NCBI GenBank assembly: GCA_009692275.1
Contig: SHZL01000081.1
Location: 1 to 9,977, forward strand
DNA: 9,977 bases
Direction of reading: 5' to 3'
Origin: Lysobacterales bacterium
GTDB lineage: Bacteria > Pseudomonadota > Gammaproteobacteria > Xanthomonadales > SZUA-36
The notes beneath the pieces were generated by a model. The model was not told the DNA's origin, made no database searches, and worked only from the letters and a program-made list of their open reading frames with translations. Positions 1 to 6,468 of this stretch are shown here, piece by piece. The translations under genes and the position numbers were made by a program. Numbering within the stretch: position 1 is the first letter of the stretch; each line of letters starts with the position of its first letter.

Positions 1-433
1 AACCCCATTCGGCTGCTGTGCGGAACGCATTCTCCAGCTTCGTCCGCGCTGTCTGGGCAGCAAGTGGCGCAAGGAACACACCAATTACGAAAACGCTGGC
101 CGCCACCGGAATGAGCAGGTTGAACAGCGGGCGCATCATCATTTTCCAGCGGAATCCGCTGGCGCGCATGACCACCATTTCCTGGTCACGGTAGAGCCTG
201 CCCAGGCCCCATATCACCGCAATAAAAACAGACAAGGGTAACAAGGTGTTGAAAACGTCTGGCATTTTCAGCAACAACAATGAGCCCAGCAATCCCGGCG
301 GTACGCGCCCGCCGGCAACATCGTTAAACAATTCCCCGACCGTGACCCCGAACATCACCACCAACAATACCAGGGTGATCGCGGCGAAAGTCCAGAACCA
401 CTCGCGAAGGATGTATTTTTGCAGGATGTTCAG
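1..433 (-). CDS. lptF: LptF, lipopolysaccharide export permease (N-terminal part, cut by window edge)
   Basis: LptF is an inner-membrane permease subunit of the LptB2FG ABC transporter that extracts lipopolysaccharide and feeds it to the periplasmic LptC/A bridge. About 144 residues are visible. They follow the family closely: an N-terminal KYILREW segment (E. coli has RYLVRE), a first membrane helix at about residues 14-33, VPPGLLGSLLLLKMPDVF (like the E. coli IPANLVLSLL region), a second helix at about 62-79, the GRLYRDQEMVVMRASG cytoplasmic loop at 78-93, and a third helix at about 103-124. The rest of the gene lies beyond base 1. The frame is closed upstream by TAG at 463..461 with no ATG, GTG or TTG before the conserved N-terminus. 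CTG at 433..431, preceded by GAGG, gives MNILQKYILRE, which aligns with the E. coli start to within one residue. The identity is secure; the start is inferred. It is divergent from pepA, as in many gammaproteobacteria. Confidence 0.93.
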   Translation of the reverse strand, partial: MNILQKYILREWFWTFAAITLVLLVVMFGVTVGELFNDVAGGRVPPGLLGSLLLLKMPDVFNTLLPLSVFIAVIWGLGRLYRDQEMVVMRASGFRWKMMMRPLFNLLIPVAASVFVIGVFLAPLAAQTARTKLENAFRTAAEWG

Positions 434-487
434 AGCTGCCTCACGAGGTGCACCAGGGTCCTATCAATGACTGTCTTGACTCGTGGC

Positions 488-496
488 AGTTTAACA
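488..496 (-). promoter_or_regulatory. possible extended -10 for lptF
   Basis: On the minus strand the sequence reads TGTTAAACT, an extended -10 (TGn) followed by TAAACT, which matches the sigma-70 hexamer at four of six positions. No reasonable -35 box lies 16-18 bases upstream. Transcription would begin near 481 and give a leader of about 48 nt before the proposed lptF start. This is a weak candidate picked by position and motif only. Confidence 0.2.
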
Positions 497-564
497 GCAT
501 TCCTGAGTGGGGCGATGGCACTGAGCATGAACATCCTGACCGGCCATGCAAACGCCTTTTGCAG

Positions 565-570
565 TAGAAT
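565..570 (+). promoter_or_regulatory. possible -10 box for pepA-holC-valS
   Basis: TAGAAT is one mismatch from the sigma-70 -10 consensus and lies 63 bases before the pepA ATG, a sensible position for the operon promoter. The sequence 16-18 bases upstream does not resemble TTGACA; CTGACC at 536-541 is too far away. This is therefore only a half-supported promoter, and activator dependence or another site is possible. Confidence 0.25.
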
Positions 571-633
571 GTTGGCTTCATGGTCTCCTCCCGGTCCGCA
601 AGCATCAAGCAAATCAAGACAGGATTCTCTAAT

Positions 634-2121
634 ATGAAACTATGCCTTAAGAGCGCCCCGCCCGAAACTTTCGCAACCCCTTGCATCGTCGTGGGCGTCA
701 CCGAGGACGGGCCATTTGCCCCTGCCACTGCAGCCATTGACCAGGCCAGCGGGGGCGCGATAACGCGCATGCTGGCCAGTAAAGATATTTCCGCTGCAAC
801 AGGAAAAACCACTCTCCTCTATGCCCTGCAAGGGATTGCTGCCGAACGCGTCCTGGTGGTGGGTTTTGGCAAGCTGAAAAAACTCAACGGCAGCAGCTTT
901 GACCGGGCATGTCTCGCTGCCGGCAAAGTTTTGCGCAATCACCCTCTCAAGTCTTGCCACGTTTGTGTTCACGAAGTCGAGTTTGAAGGTTGCGATTTTT
1001 CCTGGCGGCTAAGGCAGGCGGCATTGGCCATTCACCGGGCAAATTATCTCTACACCGCAACCAAGAAACTGCAGGATGACGGGCCGGTTCCACTGGAGCT
1101 GGCAAGCTTCCAGGCGGATGGCACCTACCAGCCTCAAATTGACCGGGCCAGCGGTATTGCACGCGGTTACGACAAGGCCCGCGAACTGGGCGATCTGCCC
1201 CCCAACATCTGCACCCCCGCGTACCTCGTGCAAGAGGCCAGGGAAATCGCACGCGAGTTTGATTCCGTGGCCCTGGAAATCCTGGATGAAGACGAGATGG
1301 CCAGGCTGGGAATGAATGCACTGTTGGGTGTCTCACGCGGTAGTACCAACCCGGCATACCTGATCGTGCTGAAATATTCCGGTGGTAGTTCCGGTCAACA
1401 GCCAGTCTTGCTGGTTGGCAAGGGCATCACGTTTGATTCAGGAGGCCTTTCACTGAAGTCCCCGGACAACATGACCCAGATGAAATATGACATTTGCGGC
1501 GCCGCCAGTGTGATGGGCGCGTTCCTCACCTGCGTATCGCTGGGTCTGAAGGTCAACGTCGTGGCAGTTTTGGCAGCGGCGGAGAATATGCCTGATGGCA
1601 ATGCGCTCAGACCAGGGGATGTAGTGGCCAGCATGTCTGGAAAAACCATCGAGGTGTTGAACACAGACGCCGAAGGCCGGCTCGTATTGTGTGATGCACT
1701 GACGTACTCCGAACGCTTCAAGCCTCTCGTAGTTATTGACGTTGCAACCCTCACGGGAGCATGCGTGGTGGCCCTGGGCCATCATGCCAGCGGCCTGATC
1801 AGCAATGATGATGCCCTGGCAAATGCCTTGTTGGCTGCCGGCGAGGACATTGTCGATCGCGCATGGCGCATGCCGCTTTGGGATGATTACCAAGCCCAGC
1901 TTGATTCTCCTTTTGCCGACATGCAAAACATCGGAGGCATGTCCGGAGGCATGATCACTGCCGGTTGTTTCCTGTCACGTTACACCGAGGGCATGCGCTG
2001 GGCACACCTTGACACTGCAGGCTCAGCCTGGAAGTGGAACGAGAAGGAAGGCGCGACAGGCAGGCCCGTCGGCTTGTTGAGCCGCTACCTGATGGCGGTT
2101 GCTGACGGCGAGACCTCCTAG
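634..2121 (+). CDS. pepA: PepA, leucyl aminopeptidase (cytosol aminopeptidase, M17 family)
   Basis: This is a two-metal cytosolic aminopeptidase that removes N-terminal residues from peptides; it forms hexamers. In E. coli the same protein also binds DNA as a carAB repressor and as a cofactor in Xer recombination at cer/psi sites. Whether that holds here cannot be read from the sequence. The M17 signature NTDAEGRL is present, and the metal and catalytic residues are intact: K263, D268, K275, D286, D345, E347 and R349, each exactly seven positions before the E. coli numbering (K270 to R356). The C-terminal catalytic domain (about 160-490) carries LTGACVVALGHH and ITAGCFLSR. The product is 495 aa; E. 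coli PepA is 503. An in-frame ATG at 580 would add 18 residues, but the ATG at 634 has AGGA at 621-624 and matches the usual N-terminus (MKLCLKS...). It is first in the pepA-holC-valS run and its stop overlaps the holC start by one base. Confidence 0.97.
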   Translation: MKLCLKSAPPETFATPCIVVGVTEDGPFAPATAAIDQASGGAITRMLASKDISAATGKTTLLYALQGIAAERVLVVGFGKLKKLNGSSFDRACLAAGKVLRNHPLKSCHVCVHEVEFEGCDFSWRLRQAALAIHRANYLYTATKKLQDDGPVPLELASFQADGTYQPQIDRASGIARGYDKARELGDLPPNICTPAYLVQEAREIAREFDSVALEILDEDEMARLGMNALLGVSRGSTNPAYLIVLKYSGGSSGQQPVLLVGKGITFDSGGLSLKSPDNMTQMKYDICGAASVMGAFLTCVSLGLKVNVVAVLAAAENMPDGNALRPGDVVASMSGKTIEVLNTDAEGRLVLCDALTYSERFKPLVVIDVATLTGACVVALGHHASGLISNDDALANALLAAGEDIVDRAWRMPLWDDYQAQLDSPFADMQNIGGMSGGMITAGCFLSRYTEGMRWAHLDTAGSAWKWNEKEGATGRPVGLLSRYLMAVADGETS

Positions 2122-2549
2122 TGGCCTGCCAGGTTGATTTCTACGTGCTGCAGGATGACACGCAATCAGCCGACCTGCTGGCCTGCAGGCTGGCCCTGAT
2201 GGCCTGGGAACAAGGTAAGCGCATCATGGTGCTCGCGGCCAGCGATACCGAATGCAAGCGCCTCGACGAGTTGATGTGGGAACACCCGCACGGACGTTTC
2301 CTTCCGCATGCCCTGGCACACGACCACACCACCAGCGTCATGATAGGCACAGTTGCAGAGCTGGATAGCCATGCAAGCGATGTGCTGATCAATCTGACGC
2401 CGACCGCAGTACCAGAGGCCGGACGTTTTCAGCGCCTGCTGGAACTCGTTCCGGCAAACGATAATCAACGTAAAGCGTCACGCGAAAAATTTCGTGACTA
2501 CCGTGCCTGCGGCATGGAACCCGTAACTCATCCGATCAATCGAAACTGA
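2121..2549 (+). CDS. holC: HolC, DNA polymerase III chi subunit
   Basis: Chi pairs with psi (HolD) in the Pol III clamp-loader complex and binds the C-terminal tip of single-stranded DNA-binding protein, tying the replisome to SSB-coated lagging strand. The 142 aa product matches the family throughout: VDFYVLQDD near the N-terminus, the GKRIMVLA strand (32-39), RLDELMW (47-53) followed by FLPHALA (60-66), DVLINLT (87-93), and a C-terminal REKFRDYRACGM helix (121-132). E. coli chi is 147 aa. The start is GTG at 2121, sharing its G with the pepA TAG stop (TAGTG), so translation is probably coupled to pepA; a weak GGCGAGA lies 7 nt upstream. The partner psi gene is on the opposite strand about 3.4 kb away. 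Confidence 0.95.
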   Translation: MACQVDFYVLQDDTQSADLLACRLALMAWEQGKRIMVLAASDTECKRLDELMWEHPHGRFLPHALAHDHTTSVMIGTVAELDSHASDVLINLTPTAVPEAGRFQRLLELVPANDNQRKASREKFRDYRACGMEPVTHPINRN

Positions 2550-2598
2550 AGCTGCGGCAACGGGCAGCGCCGCGCCGAGCAGATAAAGAATCATTACC

Positions 2599-5364
2599 AT
2601 GGATAAGAGTTACAACCCCCGCACCATCGAGCAGCGCTGGTACCAGCAATGGGAAGAACGGGGTTATTTCGAGCCCGCCGGTAACGGCCAGCCTTACTGC
2701 ATCATGTTGCCCCCGCCCAATGTCACGGGCAGCCTGCACATGGGCCATGCCTTCCAGGACACGATCATGGACGCCCTCACGCGCTGGCGGCGCATGAAAG
2801 GCGACAATACCCTGTGGCAACCCGGCACGGATCACGCGGGAATCGCCACGCAAATGGTGGTGGAGCGAAAACTGCAGGCTGAAGGGCGATCCCGTCATGA
2901 ATTGGGGCGTGAGGGATTTGTGGGCGCAGTGTGGCAGTGGAAGGAGCAGTCGGGCGACATGATCAATGGACAAATGCGCCGCCTGGGCGCATCGGTCGAC
3001 TGGTCCAGCCATCGCTTTACCATGGATGATGGGCTGTCGCATGCCGTGCGCACCGTCTTTGTCAGGCTATTCGAAGAAGGCCTGATCTACCGCGGCAAGC
3101 GGCTGGTGAACTGGGACCCTGTACTGCGCACGGCCTTGTCTGACCTCGAAGTTCTGTCCGAGGAAGAAAATGGCAAGTTGTGGCACATTCGCTACCCGAT
3201 GGCGAACGGAAATGGTGACCTGGTAGTGGCCACAACGCGGCCGGAAACCATGCTGGGTGATACTGCCGTGGCCGTGCATCCGGAAGATGAACGCTACCAG
3301 GACCTGATTGGCAAGGAACTGCGCCTGCCACTGTCCAACCGCACCATTCCTGTAATCGCCGACGAGTACGTTGACCGCGAGTTCGGTTCCGGTTGCGTCA
3401 AGATCACTCCGGCGCATGACTTTAATGACTATGACATAGGCAAGCGACATAGCCTGCCACTAATCAACATCCTCAACCCGGATGCCACGCTGAATGACAA
3501 CGTGCCGGAAGCTTACCGTGGCATGGATCGGTTCAAGGCCAGGACGCGGATCGTGGCCGACCTGGAACAACTGGGCCTGCTTGAGCGCATAGATGACCAC
3601 CGCCTCATGATTCCGCGGGGTGACCGCTCCCAGGCAGTCGTGGAGCCCTACCTGACAGACCAGTGGTATGTGAAAATTGCGCCGCTCGCTGAACCCGCTA
3701 TTGCGGCCGTGAATGATGGCCGCATTACCTTCGTCCCGAACAACTGGAGCCGGACTTATTTTGATTGGATGAACCGCATTGACGATTGGTGCATCAGTCG
3801 CCAGTTATGGTGGGGGCACCGCATCCCCGCATGGTACGACGAGCGGGGAACCCTCTATGTCGGCATGGACGAACAAGATGCCCGGCAGCGCGCAGGGCTC
3901 GACCCGCAGCATACCCTGACCCAGGACGAGGATGTGCTGGACACCTGGTTTTCATCGGCCTTGTGGCCTTTCTCCACGTTGGGGTGGCCACTTGAAAGTG
4001 CACGGCTGAAACAGTTCTATCCGACCAGCGTGCTGGTTACGGGATTTGACATCATCTTTTTCTGGGTCGCCCGCATGATCATGCTGGGCCTGAAGTTCAT
4101 GGATGATGTTCCGTTCAGAACGGTATACATCCACGGCTTGATCCGCGATGGGCATGGACAAAAAATGTCCAAATCCAAGGGCAATGTGCTGGATCCTATC
4201 GATCTGATCGACGGCATCGAACTTGAAGACCTGGTGCAAAAACGCATCAGCGGCCTGATGCAACCACATATGTCGCCCGCCATTGAAAAGGCCACGCGCA
4301 CCGAATTCCCTGCAGGTATTCCGGCGTTCGGCACGGATGCATTGCGCTTCACCTTTGCCGGCCTCGCGACTGCCGGCCGGGATATCCGTTTCGACCTTGG
4401 GCGCATGGAAGGCAACCGGAATTTCTGCAACAAGCTATGGAACGCAGCGCGGTTCGTGCTGCTGCAAACCGCAGGTCAGCACATTGCTGCAGCGGCGCAG
4501 CCCTGCCCGGTAGATCGTTGGGTCCTGGCACGCATGAACCAAATGATCGCTGCAGTTGAATCCCATTTTGCAGAATTCCGGCTGGACCTTGCCAGCCAGG
4601 CACTTTACGAATTCATCTGGAATGAGTACTGCGACTGGTATCTTGAATTCACCAAGCCGACCTTGCAGGGAACTGACGAGCAGGCCAAGGCAGGTACCCG
4701 GCACACCTTGTTAACTGTTCTGGAAACGACCCTGAGAACGCTGCATCCCATCATGCCCTTCATCAGCGAAGAAATCTGGCAGCGTATCCGGGGCCTGCTC
4801 GGCATTTCCGGCGACAGCATCATGCTGCAGGAATTTCCCCGGGCCCGGCCAGCTGTTTCAGGCACGCCCGAAGCAGGCATCGAACAGGAAATTGATTGGC
4901 TGCGCGATGTCATCCAGGGTATCCGGCGCATCCGGGCGGAACTGAATGTCGCACCCGGCAAGCCTTTGCAAGCCCTGTTTCAATCCGGCGGCGAGCGTGA
5001 TCGCGACCTGCTGCATCGTTACGGCGACATTTTCTCTCAGTTGGCGCGAATAGACTCCTTCGAGTGGATTGATGAAGCCCGGGATACTGCCCAATGCGCC
5101 GTTGCCCTGGTAGGCGACCTGAAAATCCTCGTGCCACTCAAGGGGCTGGTTGATGTCGAGGCGGAACTCGCTCGATTGCGCAAGCAACTGAACAGCGAGC
5201 AGTCCATGCTCGCAAAGGCAGAATCAAAACTGGCAGACCGGCGCTTCGTGGAAAATGCACCGGGCCCGGTCGTGGAACAGGAAAAAGAACGCCAGGCGGC
5301 GCATGCTGCCAATGTCATCAACCTCCGGAAGCAATACAGGCAGCTTGAGTCTTTGCGCGATTGA
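2599..5364 (+). CDS. valS: ValS, valyl-tRNA synthetase
   Basis: This class I enzyme charges tRNA-Val and hydrolyses mischarged threonyl-tRNA-Val. In order the sequence shows: the PPPNVTGSLHMGH HIGH-type signature at residues 38-50; the CP1 editing domain at about 190-330, containing TTRPET (212-217) and GCVKITPAHDFNDYD; DWCISRQLWWGHRIPAWY; the GFDIIFFWVARM helix; KMSKS at 522-526; GTDALRFT; the anticodon-binding region with CDWYLEFTKP; and a C-terminal coiled-coil arm at about 850-921 rich in Glu, Lys and Leu. The length is 921 aa against 951 in E. coli, with shorter loops around the editing domain. The ATG at 2599 gives MDKSYNPRTIEQRW, matching E. coli MEKTYNP. The SD is weak (AAAGA about 10 nt upstream). 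It lies 49 nt after holC and is likely co-transcribed with pepA-holC. No T-box or other leader element was seen. Confidence 0.98.
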   Translation: MDKSYNPRTIEQRWYQQWEERGYFEPAGNGQPYCIMLPPPNVTGSLHMGHAFQDTIMDALTRWRRMKGDNTLWQPGTDHAGIATQMVVERKLQAEGRSRHELGREGFVGAVWQWKEQSGDMINGQMRRLGASVDWSSHRFTMDDGLSHAVRTVFVRLFEEGLIYRGKRLVNWDPVLRTALSDLEVLSEEENGKLWHIRYPMANGNGDLVVATTRPETMLGDTAVAVHPEDERYQDLIGKELRLPLSNRTIPVIADEYVDREFGSGCVKITPAHDFNDYDIGKRHSLPLINILNPDATLNDNVPEAYRGMDRFKARTRIVADLEQLGLLERIDDHRLMIPRGDRSQAVVEPYLTDQWYVKIAPLAEPAIAAVNDGRITFVPNNWSRTYFDWMNRIDDWCISRQLWWGHRIPAWYDERGTLYVGMDEQDARQRAGLDPQHTLTQDEDVLDTWFSSALWPFSTLGWPLESARLKQFYPTSVLVTGFDIIFFWVARMIMLGLKFMDDVPFRTVYIHGLIRDGHGQKMSKSKGNVLDPIDLIDGIELEDLVQKRISGLMQPHMSPAIEKATRTEFPAGIPAFGTDALRFTFAGLATAGRDIRFDLGRMEGNRNFCNKLWNAARFVLLQTAGQHIAAAAQPCPVDRWVLARMNQMIAAVESHFAEFRLDLASQALYEFIWNEYCDWYLEFTKPTLQGTDEQAKAGTRHTLLTVLETTLRTLHPIMPFISEEIWQRIRGLLGISGDSIMLQEFPRARPAVSGTPEAGIEQEIDWLRDVIQGIRRIRAELNVAPGKPLQALFQSGGERDRDLLHRYGDIFSQLARIDSFEWIDEARDTAQCAVALVGDLKILVPLKGLVDVEAELARLRKQLNSEQSMLAKAESKLADRRFVENAPGPVVEQEKERQAAHAANVINLRKQYRQLESLRD

Positions 5365-5409
5365 GCCGGGTTTACCCTCCCCCGCGGTTTCCAGTGCCCT
5401 GTGGCTCAA
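5361..5409. repeat. inverted repeat between convergent valS and rimI stops
   Basis: TTGAGCC at 5361-5367 and GGCTCAA at 5403-5409 form a perfect 7 bp inverted repeat with a 35 nt loop. The left arm contains the valS TGA stop and the right arm lies just past the rimI stop, so the structure sits symmetrically between two converging transcripts. No T tract follows on either strand, so it is not a standard intrinsic terminator. It may be a weak bidirectional stop or 3'-end stabiliser, or chance. Confidence 0.3.
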
Positions 5410-5412
5410 CGC

Positions 5413-5934
5413 TTACAAGGGATCATGCCGGGGCACAGGCCGCGTGCGGTTTGCATGGTCCTGGTCGAGGTCAATGAACATGATGAAGGCTTTTTCACGG
5501 CCACTTGCAGCACGGTAGTAGTCAGGGCGTTCACCCAGTACCTGGAATCCCCGTTTGCGATACAGGCTGATGCCAGCCCGGTTACTGGGGCGAACTTCCA
5601 GGAACATGCTTTCACAATTGCTTTCAATCGCTTTCCGTATGGATTGTTCCAGCAAGACGCTGCCGAGATGACGGCGCTGCCATTGCGGGTCAACGCACAA
5701 ATTCAGCAGGTGGCACTCTCCTGCGACCTGGGTCAGCACCGCATATCCCACCAGCAATGAGCCAAGCTGTATGCCCTGGCAGTCGTAACCCACCCTCAGG
5801 CAATCTTCAAAAATTCCGCGTGTCCAGGGAAAGGCATATGCAGCTTCCTCGATTTCCATGGCGCGATCCAGATCACTGGCGAGGAGTCGCCTGAGCAGCG
5901 GTGGAGGCGAGCTTTGTTCAGTAGCCACGGCCAA
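5413..5934 (-). CDS. rimI: RimI, ribosomal protein S18 alanine N-acetyltransferase
   Basis: RimI is a GNAT acetyltransferase that acetylates the N-terminal alanine of ribosomal protein S18 using acetyl-CoA. The sequence shows IEEAAYAFPWT (28-38), a RimI hallmark, then HLLNLCVDPQWQRRHLGSVL covering the acetyl-CoA pyrophosphate loop, LEVRPSN with the expected catalytic base E113, and ISLYRKRGF with the expected general acid Y125 (E103 and Y115 in E. coli, a constant offset of ten). The core ends at IMFIDLD, and about 16 residues of charged tail follow. The first Gly of the usual Q/R-x-x-G-x-G/A motif is His (H89). The start shown is TTG at 5934, 6 nt after the holD stop; GTG at 5928 is an equally plausible start. 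No clear SD is present, which suggests coupling to holD. The family is certain; the exact start is not. Confidence 0.93.
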   Translation of the reverse strand: MAVATEQSSPPPLLRRLLASDLDRAMEIEEAAYAFPWTRGIFEDCLRVGYDCQGIQLGSLLVGYAVLTQVAGECHLLNLCVDPQWQRRHLGSVLLEQSIRKAIESNCESMFLEVRPSNRAGISLYRKRGFQVLGERPDYYRAASGREKAFIMFIDLDQDHANRTRPVPRHDPL

Positions 5935-5940
5935 TGTGGG

Positions 5941-6468
5941 TCACGCTTTTCCGGCGCGCCCGGCACACCAGTCATTGGCGCACAGTTCGGACCACAACGC
6001 CCGTTTCGCGACAGGGCTTCCGGCAAGTTCCGCAATTGAGCGCGTACACAGTATTCGCGCACTGGCAATTACCCGGGCATCCGAGGCACTGACGAATTCA
6101 CTGACAAATTCCCCCAGCCCCCGCCCGAATACCAGCACGCGCGTAAACAGGCGCTGTTCAATGGCTTGCTGCAGAGAAATGCCAGGCCCCACTTCCGCCG
6201 GCACCGGCCAGCCCCACACTGGTTCACCGTCAAGGCACCGGGCAATATCAGCGGCTAATCGCGTGGCTGCTTCAGCAGGGGCATTACACAGCAAGAGCGT
6301 GTTGCCGTCGCCCGGCCCGATATTCAGGCCATGTGCAACTGGGGGTGGAAGTTCGCTTACCGTGCCTGGTTCGGGGTGCACAAAAGTGGCTTTGTCAGCG
6401 CCTGCACGCGGCACCCACACGTCTATGCCCAGTGCGCGCAGGTAAGCGTTACGGCGTGCCAGGGCCAT
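5941..6468 (-). CDS. holD: HolD, DNA polymerase III psi subunit
   Basis: Psi bridges chi to the clamp-loader collar. Psi is poorly conserved, but both ends are recognisable here. The N-terminus RRNAYLRALGIDVWVPR (5-21) matches E. coli RRDWQLQQLGITQWSLRR, including the Trp (W18; W17 in E. coli) of the peptide that docks into the clamp loader. The C-terminus IAELAGSPVAKRALWSEL (145-162) matches E. coli LTDLRANPTARAALWQQI. The product is 175 aa, longer than the 137 aa E. coli protein; the extra length is in the middle. The ATG at 6468 was chosen because it places the RR motif as in E. coli; a GTG at 6513 would add 15 residues. The gene starts 20 nt inside the end of pssA and is followed 6 nt later by rimI. 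A holD-rimI pair also exists in E. coli, which supports the call. Confidence 0.85.
   Translation of the reverse strand: MALARRNAYLRALGIDVWVPRAGADKATFVHPEPGTVSELPPPVAHGLNIGPGDGNTLLLCNAPAEAATRLAADIARCLDGEPVWGWPVPAEVGPGISLQQAIEQRLFTRVLVFGRGLGEFVSEFVSASDARVIASARILCTRSIAELAGSPVAKRALWSELCANDWCAGRAGKA

Noticed and set aside
476..481. TTGACT on the plus strand as a pepA -35 box
   Set aside because: No -10-like hexamer at 16-18 nt (ATTCCT at the expected place), and it is far from the gene.
430..612. 60-codon minus-strand ORF whose TGA overlaps the lptF CTG
   Set aside because: No SD before its ATG at 612 and no protein features; the other frame with GGGAGGAG is the better small-ORF candidate.
246..637. 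Two short plus-strand ORFs (246-470 and 419-637) opposite lptF and in the spacer
   Set aside because: No SD and no protein features; the first mirrors the lptF coding sequence.
1450..1926. 158-codon minus-strand ORF inside pepA
   Set aside because: Antisense to the conserved catalytic core of PepA; no family resemblance.
2550..2598. Possible leader or T-box element before valS
   Set aside because: The gap is only 49 nt and shows no T-box sequence or terminator-antiterminator pair.
2536..3042. 168-codon minus-strand ORF over the start of valS
   Set aside because: Antisense to the ValRS N-terminal catalytic region; His/Arg-rich shadow with no domain.
5368..5377. GGGTTTACCC mini-hairpin after valS
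   Set aside because: Only a 3 bp stem; too small to mean anything alone.
5858..6445. 195-codon plus-strand ORF opposite rimI and holD
   Set aside because: Arg/Ser/Ala-rich translation with no recognisable domain, fully antisense to two well-supported genes; a typical shadow in GC-rich DNA.
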